Below are positions 18,740-28,481 of a DNA stretch of 64,000 nucleotides, piece after piece. A model generated the notes under the pieces. It searched no databases. It worked only from the letters and a program-made list of their open reading frames with translations, and was not told the origin of the DNA. Source of the DNA: Fictibacillus arsenicus (GTDB lineage: Bacteria > Bacillota > Bacilli > Bacillales > Fictibacillaceae); contig NZ_CP016761.1 in assembly GCF_001642935.1 (NCBI RefSeq), forward strand, positions 2,108,001 through 2,172,000. The letters are read 5' to 3'. The translations under genes and the position numbers were made by a program. The first letter of the stretch is position 1, and every line of letters begins with the position of its first letter.

Positions 18740-20281
18740 GTGAATAGTTTCGAACAAAATTTGCCGCAATACCCTGAACCATTATGGAGGCAAAATGTCG
18801 ATTTGCCCAAATATCCTTCATTAAAAGGAGATGAACATACAGATGTTGTTATCGTAGGTGGGGGGATTACAGGTATAACGACAGCTTATTTACTTGCTAA
18901 AGAAGGACTTCAAGTAACCTTGCTTGAAGCTGGAAAAGTCCTGAATGGAACAACTGGCCATACAACGGCAAAAATCACTTCCCAGCATGGTGTCATTTAT
19001 GATCGTCTGATCTCCCACCTTGGATTAGAACGGGCAAAAATGTATTATCAATCGAACGAAGCTGCTGGTCAATTCATTCATAATTTTATTAAAGAAAATG
19101 GTATCCATTGTAACTACGAAACTCACGATGCTTTTCTTTATGCAAATACAGAACAAGGAATTAAAAAACTCGAAAAAGAAGCTCATGCATATGAACAGCT
19201 CGAGATCGATGGCGATTTAACTGAAAAGATGCCTTTTGATATACCTCATAAAAAAGCGCTTGTTATGAAAAACCAAGCACATTTTCATCCTGTTAAATAC
19301 TTGATTGCTCTATTAAAAGAAATGGAGTCACTTAGTGTTAAGATATACGAAAATACAACAGCTTCTGATATTCAGGAAGATAAGGAAGATAAAAAGGCAA
19401 TAGTAAAAACAGAAAATGGACATGAAGTAAAAGGAAATTTTGTAGCTTGCTGCACACATTTTCCATTTTTCGATGGAATGGGTTTTTATTTTACAAGGAT
19501 GATGGCAGAACGTTCTTATGTCTTAGCGGTTAAAACCAAAGATAAATTCCCTCATGGTATGTATTTGAGTGTAGATGAAACTGTAAGATCATACAGATCC
19601 ATTCTGCAAGATGGAGAGCATGTAGTTCTCGTTGGCGGTGAAAGCCATCAGACTGGGCAGGGAATTCCTACACATCAGCATTATGAAGCGTTATTAAAAG
19701 AAGCAAAAAAATCGCTTAACCTTGAAAGAGTATTGTATCGCTGGTCAGCTCAAGATCTTATCACACTTGATAAAGTTCCTTTCATTGGTAAGTTAACACA
19801 TAAGCATGACAATATTTTTGTAGCAACTGGATTCAGAAAATGGGGGATGACAACTGGTACACTAGCTGCCCATATTATTCGTGATCATATAATGGATAGA
19901 GAAAACGAGTTTGCCGATCTGTATAAACCTCAGCGTTTTCAAGCTGACCCTTCAGATTTAAAGCAGTTTGTTAAAGAAAATTCCGATGTAGCAAAGCATT
20001 TTGTGTCTGGAAAGTTAGACAAGCCTTCTAAAAATCCTCGGAGCCTTAATAAAGATGAAGGCGGAGCAGTAACTGTAGATGGAAAGCGATGCGGAGCTTA
20101 TCGAGATTCTAATGGAGAATTGCATGTAGTTGATACCACTTGTACACATTTAGGCTGTGAAGTGGAATGGAACAGCGGTGATAGAACATGGGACTGTCCT
20201 TGTCATGGATCCCGTTTTACTTACGAAGGAGCAGTTGTAGAAGGACCAGCCACTAAACCTCTAAAACGTGTAAATCCTTAA
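18740..20281 (+). CDS. FAD-dependent oxidoreductase with C-terminal Rieske [2Fe-2S] domain
   Basis: A 513-residue two-part protein resembling YhfW of B. subtilis. Residues 30-400 form a DAO/glycine-oxidase-type flavoprotein (VVIVGGGITGITTAYLLAKEG for the FAD ADP moiety, TGFRKWGMTTG near the end). Residues from about 430 form a Rieske domain with CTHLGCEV and CPCHGSRF, giving both Cys and both His ligands of the cluster. The fusion suggests electron transfer between flavin and cluster; the substrate is not known. The start is GTG 18740 behind AGGAGG. No partner gene is adjacent. Confidence 0.88.
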   Translation: MNSFEQNLPQYPEPLWRQNVDLPKYPSLKGDEHTDVVIVGGGITGITTAYLLAKEGLQVTLLEAGKVLNGTTGHTTAKITSQHGVIYDRLISHLGLERAKMYYQSNEAAGQFIHNFIKENGIHCNYETHDAFLYANTEQGIKKLEKEAHAYEQLEIDGDLTEKMPFDIPHKKALVMKNQAHFHPVKYLIALLKEMESLSVKIYENTTASDIQEDKEDKKAIVKTENGHEVKGNFVACCTHFPFFDGMGFYFTRMMAERSYVLAVKTKDKFPHGMYLSVDETVRSYRSILQDGEHVVLVGGESHQTGQGIPTHQHYEALLKEAKKSLNLERVLYRWSAQDLITLDKVPFIGKLTHKHDNIFVATGFRKWGMTTGTLAAHIIRDHIMDRENEFADLYKPQRFQADPSDLKQFVKENSDVAKHFVSGKLDKPSKNPRSLNKDEGGAVTVDGKRCGAYRDSNGELHVVDTTCTHLGCEVEWNSGDRTWDCPCHGSRFTYEGAVVEGPATKPLKRVNP

Positions 20282-20300
20282 TCCATAAATTACTCAAAGA

Positions 20301-20352
20301 GACTGATACCAAATAGTTGCGTAACCCGACTTTTGGTGTTGGTCCTTTTTTT
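20301..20352 (+). terminator. Probable terminator of the FAD/Rieske gene
   Basis: GACTGATACCAAA pairs with TTTGGTGTTGGTC using two G-U pairs and a 17-nt loop, followed by a run of T. Confidence 0.6.
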
Positions 20353-20417
20353 GTTTGTTTTTGTTCGTTACCAGCTTATTAAGGACATGTTCTTTTATTT
20401 GTTAGCTCATTTCTAAA

Positions 20418-20627
20418 GGCTCTTCTCTAAAGATTGTTGCTTGGAGGTACTTTGTTTGATTCTCTTCTTAGATAGTTGAATGGAGCGCAAGGTGCGAGAC
20501 TCCTGTGGGATGAGTGGGACAGGTGAGACTCCGAACAGCGCAGAGCGCTAGGAGGCTCACCGCACACCCCACGGAAAGCGAGCAACCTGGAGAGGAAATC
20601 AACCACTTTCAAAGAGCAACAAAGTTT
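20418..20627 (+). repeat. Intergenic repeat family, copy C
   Basis: Core 20475-20603, same orientation as copy A, starting GTTGAATGGAGCGCAAGG and ending GGAAATCAAC. It shares GGTGCGAGACTCC, GGACAGGTGAGACTCC, GGCTCACCGCAC and GGAAAGCGAGCA. The flanks CTAAAGATTGTTGC and AGAGCAACAAAG are also conserved. The rest of the 20282-20770 gap is AT-rich and holds only a terminator and presumably the promoter of the ABC operon. Confidence 0.85.
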
Positions 20628-20770
20628 ACACCTTCAATTTTTCTTATAATTGATTAATTATAGACTTCATATATTTTTCTTATATTGAAAAAAATAACAA
20701 GTAAAAATAATGAAAATTTTTAGAAATTGGTTTAAAATAAAGTGCTTAGGAGCGAGAGGGGGAACTAAAT

Positions 20771-22510
20771 ATGAAGCTTTTAAGAGAGACACTTAAGCAT
20801 TTTAAGCCTTATTGGAGGGGGCTTCTGCTTGCTTTTGCATGTTCATTAATCGGAGGTGCCTTTACAGTAATACCTCCTATTTTAGCTGGAAAGCTAGTGG
20901 ATGAAGTGCTTCCAAATCAAATGACAGATATGATCGGCTGGCTCGTTGCAGGAGTACTGTTTGCATTTTTATTTAAAGTGATTTTCGAATCGCTTCAGGA
21001 ATATATTCAGGTTCAGATCGGACTGGATGTAATTACTGATATGCAGATGAGAGCTTTTGGACGTTTGCACCGGACACCTATGTCATTCTTTACGAATACG
21101 CCTCGCGGGGATATGCTTTATCGCCTTACGCATGATGTAGAAGCTGTACAAAACTTGAATAATACTGTTGTACCACGATTTGTCCAGCAGGTGGTTAGTG
21201 CTGTAGCTGCATTTATCGCAGTATTTGCTCTATATTGGCCCGTGGCCATCATTATGTTCTGTGTATTTGCTATCTATTTATATCCATCATTCAAACTTGG
21301 AAATACAATGCGAAAAATGAGTGCAGTGCAGCGTGATATGCGTGCTGACATCTATCATCATCTTCAAGAGAGCATCGAATCAACAAGACTTGTTCGTACA
21401 TTCCAAACACAAGAACGAGAAATACATACACAAGACAAAAAACTTACGGACTGGAAAAATTATTCGATTCGTGCTGCTTTGATCGGTAAAGTAAACTGGC
21501 GGCTAGGAAACTTATTCAATATCGCAACACCTGGAGTTGTAATGTTAGTAGGAGGTATGGCTGTCTGGAACAATACCATATCCCTGGGGACGCTTGTAGC
21601 ATGTCTCGGATTTATTCCTACGATGTTTTTTCCTATTCGGTCACTTGCAGAGAATGCATTAATCATCCAGCAGGCAATACCTGCTCTTCAACGAATCTAT
21701 GAATATTTTGACCTTCCAGTTGAACATGAAGAGAACTTGCCAAAAATGAACGCAATACGCGGGGATATAGACGTTAATAATCTATGGTTCCGCTATCCTG
21801 GAAATGATGAATATGTTCTTAAAGGTGTATCTCTTAGCATGAAGTCAGGGCAGCACATTGGAATAGTAGGAACGAGCGGCGGAGGAAAATCTACTCTTAT
21901 ACAATTACTGCTCGGTCTATACGAACCTGAAGCAGGAACCATTGAAGTAGATCAGCAGAATTTATTTGATTACAACCGTAATTCTTTCCGTCAGCAAGTC
22001 GGAGTTGTATCGCAAGAAACTTTCCTATTAAACAATACACTTCGTATGAATCTATTATATGGAAGAAAAAATGCATCTCAGGAAGATCTAGATGCAGCAT
22101 GTGCAGCATCAGGACTTACAGAATTTATAGCAGCACTGCCCGACGGATATGAAACCATTGTAGGAGAACGCGGCCTTAAATTGTCAGGCGGTCAAAGACA
22201 GCGAGTCGCTTTAGCGAGGGCAATTTTAAGACATCCAGCTCTTTTAATCTTTGATGAAGCAACTTCTTCCCTTGATGGTGAAACGGAAGAGCGCGTGCAA
22301 GCAGCATTAGAAAACCTTATTCCTGGACGAACAACCATCACAATCGCTCACCGTCTCATCACAGTTAGAGATGCGGATAAAATTCTGCTCTTGGATAAGG
22401 GGATCGTTGCAGAAGAGGGAACTCATGAAGAACTTCTTGCACAAAGAGGTCAATACTATGAACTTTATATGGCCCAATACAGTGAATTAGAAAAGGAGAG
22501 AGCGATATGA
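20771..22510 (+). CDS. ABC exporter half-transporter, subunit 1
   Basis: A 579-residue fused membrane-ATPase half-transporter. About six helices lie in residues 15-310 (exporter fold with the NTPRGDMLYRLTHDVEAVQ region), followed by an ATPase domain: Walker A GTSGGGKST, signature LSGGQRQRVALARA, Walker B LLIFDEATSSLD and H-loop TIAHR. Its stop overlaps the start of the next gene (ATGA), a layout typical of heterodimeric exporters of drugs, lipids or peptides. The substrate is unknown. GAGAGGGGGAACT precedes ATG 20771. Confidence 0.9.
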   Translation: MKLLRETLKHFKPYWRGLLLAFACSLIGGAFTVIPPILAGKLVDEVLPNQMTDMIGWLVAGVLFAFLFKVIFESLQEYIQVQIGLDVITDMQMRAFGRLHRTPMSFFTNTPRGDMLYRLTHDVEAVQNLNNTVVPRFVQQVVSAVAAFIAVFALYWPVAIIMFCVFAIYLYPSFKLGNTMRKMSAVQRDMRADIYHHLQESIESTRLVRTFQTQEREIHTQDKKLTDWKNYSIRAALIGKVNWRLGNLFNIATPGVVMLVGGMAVWNNTISLGTLVACLGFIPTMFFPIRSLAENALIIQQAIPALQRIYEYFDLPVEHEENLPKMNAIRGDIDVNNLWFRYPGNDEYVLKGVSLSMKSGQHIGIVGTSGGGKSTLIQLLLGLYEPEAGTIEVDQQNLFDYNRNSFRQQVGVVSQETFLLNNTLRMNLLYGRKNASQEDLDAACAASGLTEFIAALPDGYETIVGERGLKLSGGQRQRVALARAILRHPALLIFDEATSSLDGETEERVQAALENLIPGRTTITIAHRLITVRDADKILLLDKGIVAEEGTHEELLAQRGQYYELYMAQYSELEKERAI

Positions 22511-24285
22511 GCCAATTAGCTGCCAAGCCAAAAAACCGTGACGGCAGACGCGTTCTTGCCTTTTTAAAACCACATAAAAACTGGGTATTCGCAGATGCTT
22601 TTGTTATTGCGATCAGCCAGGTTTTTTCTGCGCTTATCCCGACACTTGCTCTCGGATGGCTTGTCGATACTATACTTCCAGGAGAGTCTAATAAGCTTTT
22701 ATGGGGATTAATGTGGCTTCTAATATTTGCAGCTGTTGCTGACTTAATCCTGATGGTAATTGATGAATACTTTTGTCACCAGGTCGCTAAAACAGTAACG
22801 AACTGGCAAAAACTTCGTTTGTTTAAACATCTGCAGGTTCTGCCGTTCTCTTTTTACCAGAACAATCAATCGGGTGAGATGATGGCGAGGGTTTCTGATG
22901 ACCCCGATACTCTGCACAATTTCCTTGCATGGGAAGGCTCTACTTTCATGGCTTCCGTTCAGGGAGTAATTTTGTATAGCATCGTTTTGCTTTGGATCCA
23001 TCCATACCTTATGATTACAAGCGTTGTGTTAGGGGTTATCTTCTATTTAACATCAAATGCAGTTGGGCAAAGAACACGCCAAGCATCGGCAAACGCCAGA
23101 AAAGAAGCTTCGCGTTATCTTGAAAGACTTCGTGAATCTGTTACAGGCATCCACCTTTCCAGGGTTCTCGGGGTATCTGAAGGAGAAGTGCAAAGTGTTG
23201 CTGAAATTCGCAAATCGTTCATTAAAGAATCCCGTTATGAATTAAAAGCCCGTATGCAATCCATTGTCGTTATTGGGAGTTATAACGGTCTTGGTTTAGC
23301 AGTTGTTTATGGGCTTAGTGCCTATTTAATCTGGAACAATAGTTTAACTACCGGTGAAATGCTGACAGCCGCAGGGCTTGTTGCAATCGCTGCTAATGAA
23401 ATGCAGAAGATGCTCAGAAACTGGCTTTCTGTAAGAAGAACTGGTCCAGCTCTAGACCGTTCTGAAATTTTATTAAGCGAAAAGACTTCAAGTGCTGAAA
23501 CCGAAAAAGGTATTAAATTGCCAGAAGTACAGGGATCCATTGAATTAAGGGACGTAGCATTTGGCTACCCCGAAAAAGATGAATTGGTTCTTAAAGGATT
23601 ATCATTTACTGTTCAGCCAGGTGAAGCTATAGCTCTTGTCGGTCCAAGCGGTTCCGGGAAATCTACAATCGTCGATTTATTACTCCGTCTATATGAACCA
23701 GACAGCGGTTCTATTCTTTTAGACGGCAAAGATATTTCATCTATTGATGCTGGATGGCTCCGTTCACAGATAGCTATTGTTTCACAGGATGTTCAGCTGC
23801 GGAACGGTTCACTTGCTGATAATCTGCGCATAGCAAATCCTGATGCTACAGATGAAGAATTGTTAAGTGCGATAAATGACAGCGGTTTGGAAGAATTCAT
23901 CCAAACACTGCCTGAAGGCTTGAACACAATGGTAGGAGAGCGGGGAAGTTTATTATCTGGCGGTCAAAAACAAAGATTGTCTCTTGCCAGAGCTCTTGTT
24001 AAAGATGCAGCTATTCTTATTTTAGACGAAGCAAGTTCTGCACTTGATCCGATTACAGAGGTTCAAGTTAATGAGGCGATCAACAAAAGAAAATCTAAGC
24101 AAACCGTTTTTATCATCTCTCATCGATTATCAACTGTGCTTGCTGCAAATCGTATTATCGTTATAGAAAACGGCAGAATGATTGAAACAGGGAAACACGA
24201 ATCACTCCTGAAATCAGAACACGGTGTATACAGCCGCTTATTCAAACGTGAAGCAGAAATTGGCACTCAGGCATTTAGCAATTAA
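22507..24285 (+). CDS. ABC exporter half-transporter, subunit 2
   Basis: A 592-residue half-transporter paired with the preceding one and overlapping it by 4 nt. It has an N-terminal membrane domain (about residues 25-310, SGEMMARVSDDPDTL in the coupling region) and a C-terminal ATPase with GPSGSGKST, LSGGQKQRLSLARA, LILDEASSALD and IISHR. Both subunits keep the Walker B glutamate and full signatures, so neither site looks degenerate, unlike many heterodimeric exporters of this class. A terminator follows directly. Function is probably export of a lipid, peptide or toxic compound. Confidence 0.9.
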   Translation: MSQLAAKPKNRDGRRVLAFLKPHKNWVFADAFVIAISQVFSALIPTLALGWLVDTILPGESNKLLWGLMWLLIFAAVADLILMVIDEYFCHQVAKTVTNWQKLRLFKHLQVLPFSFYQNNQSGEMMARVSDDPDTLHNFLAWEGSTFMASVQGVILYSIVLLWIHPYLMITSVVLGVIFYLTSNAVGQRTRQASANARKEASRYLERLRESVTGIHLSRVLGVSEGEVQSVAEIRKSFIKESRYELKARMQSIVVIGSYNGLGLAVVYGLSAYLIWNNSLTTGEMLTAAGLVAIAANEMQKMLRNWLSVRRTGPALDRSEILLSEKTSSAETEKGIKLPEVQGSIELRDVAFGYPEKDELVLKGLSFTVQPGEAIALVGPSGSGKSTIVDLLLRLYEPDSGSILLDGKDISSIDAGWLRSQIAIVSQDVQLRNGSLADNLRIANPDATDEELLSAINDSGLEEFIQTLPEGLNTMVGERGSLLSGGQKQRLSLARALVKDAAILILDEASSALDPITEVQVNEAINKRKSKQTVFIISHRLSTVLAANRIIVIENGRMIETGKHESLLKSEHGVYSRLFKREAEIGTQAFSN

Positions 24286-24293
24286 CCATTTAC

Positions 24294-24324
24294 AAAGGCA
24301 GTCCAAAAAAGGATTGCCTTTTCT
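24294..24324 (+). terminator. Terminator of the ABC exporter operon
   Basis: AAAGGCAGTCC and GGATTGCCTTT pair (one G-U) around six A residues and run into T residues. Confidence 0.85.
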
Positions 24325-24385
24325 CATAAATCATCTCTGAATGGGGTATATATGAAACAAGATATCCTAATAGGAGGTACAACAT

Positions 24386-25144
24386 ATGTCCGAAAAGTTT
24401 AGAGCGTATTTTAATATAATGGCCGTCGCAGCAGTTATTTTAGTTAATTATCTGGCAAACGCTTTACCTTTAAACAGGAATACAACAGGGGCACTATCAG
24501 CTAAGTATAATGTCCTTATTACTCCTGCAGGATATGTATTCTCGATTTGGGGACTGATCTATACATTGCTGACTATATGGGTAATTTATCAAGTCATGCC
24601 TAAACACATTAATCTTACAGTTTTCAAAAAAATAGGTTATTGGTTTGTAATTAGCTGTATATTCAACTGTCTTTGGATTTTTGTCTGGCATTATGAAAAA
24701 CTGATCCTCTCACTTATTGTAATGATAGGATTACTGCTGTCTTTAATCATCATTTATTCAAAGATTCAAAGCGATGAGAACCGTCCAAGATATGTTCTGT
24801 CTCCTTTTTCAATCTATTTAGGATGGGTGAGTGTAGCTACAATTGTTAATACCTCAGTTGTACTAAAATATTCGGGATGGAATGGTTTCGGGTTTTCTTC
24901 TGAAACTTGGACTATTACAATGCTTATCGTTGGAACGATATTAGCCTTTGTTTTTACTTTTAAAAATGAAGATTTTATTTATCCGCTCGTTTTCGTTTGG
25001 GCATTTATCGGAATTGGTATAAGACACATGGGTGAGATAGACGTTATCGCTAACACAAGTTTCTCCCTAGCTGTATTGCTTTTGTTATTCATTATTTGGA
25101 GAGCATCAAAACGAACAAATATTTTAAGACCAATGCGTACTTAA
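24386..25144 (+). CDS. TspO/MBR-like tryptophan-rich membrane protein, long form
   Basis: A 252-residue integral membrane protein with about seven hydrophobic helices. VFSIWGLIYTLLTIWVIYQ and the early NALPLN region resemble TspO/MBR proteins, and the extra length fits the longer bacterial branch often annotated tryptophan-rich sensory protein. TspO proteins bind porphyrins and similar ligands; the role of the long branch is unclear. TAGGAGGT precedes ATG 24386. The next gene follows on the same strand after 25 nt and is probably co-transcribed. Confidence 0.7.
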   Translation: MSEKFRAYFNIMAVAAVILVNYLANALPLNRNTTGALSAKYNVLITPAGYVFSIWGLIYTLLTIWVIYQVMPKHINLTVFKKIGYWFVISCIFNCLWIFVWHYEKLILSLIVMIGLLLSLIIIYSKIQSDENRPRYVLSPFSIYLGWVSVATIVNTSVVLKYSGWNGFGFSSETWTITMLIVGTILAFVFTFKNEDFIYPLVFVWAFIGIGIRHMGEIDVIANTSFSLAVLLLLFIIWRASKRTNILRPMRT

Positions 25145-25169
25145 TTTTTCTAATAATTGGGGGATTATA

Positions 25170-25607
25170 ATGGTGAAATTATCAATGCCAGCTGGCTTAT
25201 TAATTGAAGCCGCAATCGCTGGAGGGGTTGGCGGAGATCATTTGATTGATGTTATTAGGAATAAAAATATGAGTGCTTTACAACATATAGGAAAAGAAGA
25301 GAATAGCTGGTTAAACTTCTTCCGTTACGCAGAAGAGAATTGGGAGGATATCGTTCTCGCAGTTAATAACGGATATATGTTTAAGTTTATTACGATTAGA
25401 GGATTACAAAATTTGCTGCAGACAAGATTTTCTTTCAAAGAAGAGGAACATTTTAAAATCGGAGACACATGGCTTGAGATTAGCCTAAATGAATCACAAC
25501 TTAAATTTTTGCAATCCCGTATTCCTAATCACTGGACGTTTGTAAAACAAGAAAATAGCAGGTATAACTTTCGTGCTGTCGTCGCGCATACTCAGAAAAT
25601 CTTCTGA
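25170..25607 (+). CDS. Conserved hypothetical protein
   Basis: A 145-residue soluble protein of unknown function. The N-terminal part is hydrophobic and Gly-rich (GLLIEAAIAGGVGGDHL), the middle reads like a structured domain (WLNFFRYAEENWEDIVLAVNNGYMFKFIT) and the end is basic. No catalytic motif is evident. A GGGGG-type ribosome site precedes ATG 25170, and it lies 25 nt behind the TspO-like gene. Codon use matches its neighbours, so I take it as real. Confidence 0.7.
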   Translation: MVKLSMPAGLLIEAAIAGGVGGDHLIDVIRNKNMSALQHIGKEENSWLNFFRYAEENWEDIVLAVNNGYMFKFITIRGLQNLLQTRFSFKEEEHFKIGDTWLEISLNESQLKFLQSRIPNHWTFVKQENSRYNFRAVVAHTQKIF

Positions 25608-25610
25608 TAA

Positions 25611-25655
25611 AAAGGCATCCCTTAAGGAATTATCCTTATAGAGATGCCCTTTTTT
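25611..25655. terminator. Bidirectional terminator
   Basis: AAAGGCATC and GATGCCCTTTTTT form the outer stem, with AAGGA/TCCTT forming an inner hairpin. It ends both the upstream plus-strand gene and the convergent flippase gene. Confidence 0.7.
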
Positions 25656-27006
25656 ATTCTTGATAATTGTTACTTGCACTCAGCCAAAAGGTAATGCCGA
25701 TAGCTTTGCAGACTGAAAAATAATGAAGAAGCATAAGAAGAACGGATCCTGTATTCATACCAATGATGACACCGTGCATTCCAAATGATGGCTGTGAGCC
25801 GAGGATATACATAAGAAAAAAAGAAATGATTGTTGACCATACACTCTGGATAAAAGCAGTAGTTATCAATCCTAAACCAATTAAATACGCCTGAAGCGGA
25901 ATTAAGAAGAATGTAAATAAAAAGCTCGGCCATAAAAGCTCTAGATAAATTGCAGCCGAAGTAGAGTGAAAGAACAACACTGTTAATTTCTCAGAAAACA
26001 AAAGAAAAATCATTACTGCCGGAAAACCGTATGCTGCTGTTATTTTCATAACCCTAATAAGTAGACTTTTTAATGTATCCACATCTTTTTTTGCAGTCGC
26101 TTCAGAAACTGTCGGTATTAGTACAACTAGCAAAGAATGCGCAATAAATGCAGGGAAGAATCCAATAGTTATAGCAACACCTGCAAGCAGACCAAACTGT
26201 TCAGTTGCCGCCACATCAGATAATCCAGTCAAAGTAAGTGAGTATTTAATCAAAAATGGCTGAACTGCATTTGTAAATGCATGAAAAAGCCGCAGCCCTG
26301 TTGTTGGTATGGTCACGGCCATTAAGCTTTTTGTAACTTCTCCAGCACTTAAATCTTGATTCGATTGGGATTTCATTTTCCTGAATTGCAGCAAATAAGC
26401 TGTAAACAAATAAACGAAGACAACAAGTTCACTGCCAACGAAAGTAGCTAATGCAATTAAGATAGCAGTTTCTCTATCAAAGGAGAATAATTGATAAATA
26501 CCTGCCAGCAATATGAGCTGTGCAAATTTACGGAATAGATTAGAAAAAGCGAGTTTACCCATCTGCTGCTTCCCCATGAAAAAACCTCTGGCGATCGAGG
26601 TCAGCGAGATAAGAGGAATTAATAGCACCATTAACCATCTAACAAGAGGATGATAGCTGTTAAAGACCGGGATAAAAGGAAGTACAAATACAGCAATAAT
26701 AATCATAGCTGCCGTTAGAATCAATGTTAGTTTAGTCGCATGTTTCAGCATGCTGTAGTGCTGTTTTTCTTCTTTTTCTGCTACAAATTTTGATATTGAA
26801 ATTGGCAGCTCTAGACTTGCAATGATAATAATTAAAATAACAGTTGGGAAAATAGACATATAATGGCCTAATCCCAATTCTCCCAATTGACGTGCAAGTA
26901 TCATATTCACAATAAATTCTAAGCTTTCTCCCACTAATGCTGCAGCTGCAAGCAACAGAACTCCCCTAAAAAATATATTCATATCATGGTGCATCTCCTT
27001 GTACAC
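25654..27006 (-). CDS. SpoVB/MurJ-like polysaccharide flippase (MOP superfamily)
   Basis: A 450-residue protein with about 12-14 helices, resembling SpoVB and YtgP of Bacillus: GVLLLAAAALVGESLEFIVN at the N terminus, then a conserved LPISISKFVAEKEE loop and ARGFFMGKQQM. Such proteins flip lipid-linked cell-wall or spore-cortex precursors across the membrane. Whether this one is the sporulation paralogue cannot be told. The likely start is GTG 27006 with AGGAGG 5 nt upstream. The ATG at codon 9 lacks a well-spaced site. Divergent from the M24 peptidase gene. Confidence 0.85.
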   Translation of the reverse strand: MYKEMHHDMNIFFRGVLLLAAAALVGESLEFIVNMILARQLGELGLGHYMSIFPTVILIIIIASLELPISISKFVAEKEEKQHYSMLKHATKLTLILTAAMIIIAVFVLPFIPVFNSYHPLVRWLMVLLIPLISLTSIARGFFMGKQQMGKLAFSNLFRKFAQLILLAGIYQLFSFDRETAILIALATFVGSELVVFVYLFTAYLLQFRKMKSQSNQDLSAGEVTKSLMAVTIPTTGLRLFHAFTNAVQPFLIKYSLTLTGLSDVAATEQFGLLAGVAITIGFFPAFIAHSLLVVLIPTVSEATAKKDVDTLKSLLIRVMKITAAYGFPAVMIFLLFSEKLTVLFFHSTSAAIYLELLWPSFLFTFFLIPLQAYLIGLGLITTAFIQSVWSTIISFFLMYILGSQPSFGMHGVIIGMNTGSVLLMLLHYFSVCKAIGITFWLSASNNYQE

Positions 27007-27115
27007 TTTGTCCTCCTATTCATATGCATCAAATTATGAAACAAGACCACGAAGGACTTTGCATATACAAAGGAGAAAAGTTTAATTAGATATTGATAGA
27101 GAGGGCTGAGAAATC

Positions 27116-28387
27116 GTGGCAATTCAAATAGATCAACAACCGTATAAAAAAAAATCACTTATTGAAAGAGACAAAATAACAGATGAATGGCTGCTCACGA
27201 GACTAGAGGTTTTACTGCCTATTCTGATGAATAAACATAATTTCGATATGTGGATTACACTTGGAAGGGAATATCATGAAGATCCTGTAGCCATTACTCT
27301 TTTTCCTTCCTCAATAGACAGCTCGCGGCGTTTAACGATATTTGTTTTTGTTAGAGAAAAGGATACAGGAAAAGTAAAAAGGCTAGTCATTTCTTCGAAT
27401 AAACAATTTGAACCCTATTATACATGCTGCATAGGGAAGAAAGGTGAAGGACCATTTGATTTACTTAGAAAACTAATGGATACATATCAGCCAGATCAAA
27501 TCGCGGTTAACCATTCTGCCCATTTTTCTTTTTGTGATGGGTTAAGCCTTTCTTATTATCAGACGATGACAGATACGATCGGAAAAGATTACTCATCTAA
27601 ATTAGTATCTTCAGCACCTTTGGCTGTTGATTGGCTTCAATTTCGAATAGATTCGGAACTTGCAGCATATAAAGAACTGGCCACTATTACCCGTTTGATA
27701 GCTAAACAGGCTTTATCTGATCAAGTGATTTCTCCAAATCAAACTACCTCCCGTGAAGTAGTTGAATGGATCAGGCAAAAAACCTTTGATCTTGGATTAA
27801 AAACTTCTTTCTATCCTACAGTTGACATTCAAAGAAAAGGATCATCAGCTGACAGAATTGAAGACACTATTCAGCCTGGTGACATTGTACATCTTGATTT
27901 TGGCATTGAATATTTAGGACTTTGTTCAGATACACAGCAATTAGCTTATGTCCTCCATCCAGATGAAAATGAAATTCCAGAAGGACTCCGGAATGCTTTA
28001 ATTACAGCTAACAAATTTGAAGATATCGTATTTGATTCGTTCAAATCAGGAATGACAGGTAATGAAGTCTTTGAAGAAGTAATGGAGAAAGCGTTTGCAT
28101 GCGGCATTTCACCCATGCTATATTCCCACCCTATTGGATACCATTGTCACGCAGCAGGTCCTTTAATAGGACTATTTGATAAGCAGGAACCCATCCCTGT
28201 CCGGGGGGAATTGCAGATTCTGAATAATACGTGCTATGCATTAGAGTTTAACATTAGACAATTTATCCCAGAATGGAATAAGGATATTCCTATCTACCTT
28301 GAAGAATCAGTCTGCTTCAAAGACAATAAATTGTATTACTTAACAAATAGGCAAACTGAATTCTATGTAATTTCTTCTAAACGTTAA
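27116..28387 (+). CDS. M24-family metallopeptidase (Xaa-Pro aminopeptidase-like)
   Basis: A 423-residue protein with an N-terminal creatinase-like domain (about residues 30-170) and a C-terminal pita-bread peptidase domain. Metal ligands are visible in order: Asp in VHLDFGI, Asp in CSDTQQ, His in YSHPIGYHCH, Glu in YALEFNI and Glu in YLEESVC. It should therefore be an active dinuclear-metal enzyme acting on X-Pro or related bonds. The start GTG 27116 has a weak GAGAGGG site. No partner gene is nearby. Confidence 0.85.
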   Translation: MAIQIDQQPYKKKSLIERDKITDEWLLTRLEVLLPILMNKHNFDMWITLGREYHEDPVAITLFPSSIDSSRRLTIFVFVREKDTGKVKRLVISSNKQFEPYYTCCIGKKGEGPFDLLRKLMDTYQPDQIAVNHSAHFSFCDGLSLSYYQTMTDTIGKDYSSKLVSSAPLAVDWLQFRIDSELAAYKELATITRLIAKQALSDQVISPNQTTSREVVEWIRQKTFDLGLKTSFYPTVDIQRKGSSADRIEDTIQPGDIVHLDFGIEYLGLCSDTQQLAYVLHPDENEIPEGLRNALITANKFEDIVFDSFKSGMTGNEVFEEVMEKAFACGISPMLYSHPIGYHCHAAGPLIGLFDKQEPIPVRGELQILNNTCYALEFNIRQFIPEWNKDIPIYLEESVCFKDNKLYYLTNRQTEFYVISSKR

Positions 28388-28481
28388 TAGCAGGCAACAA
28401 TTTACATTTGATATATCTCCTTGCCTTTAGTAAAATGAGAAACTGTGTGTTTCTGTTAAAAATCTAAAAGGAGGGATTTAT

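Noticed and set aside
20427-20612. Minus-strand 61-residue frame inside repeat C
   Set aside because: It is the translated repeat; a similar frame appears in copy E (52580-52762), explained by shared repeat sequence.
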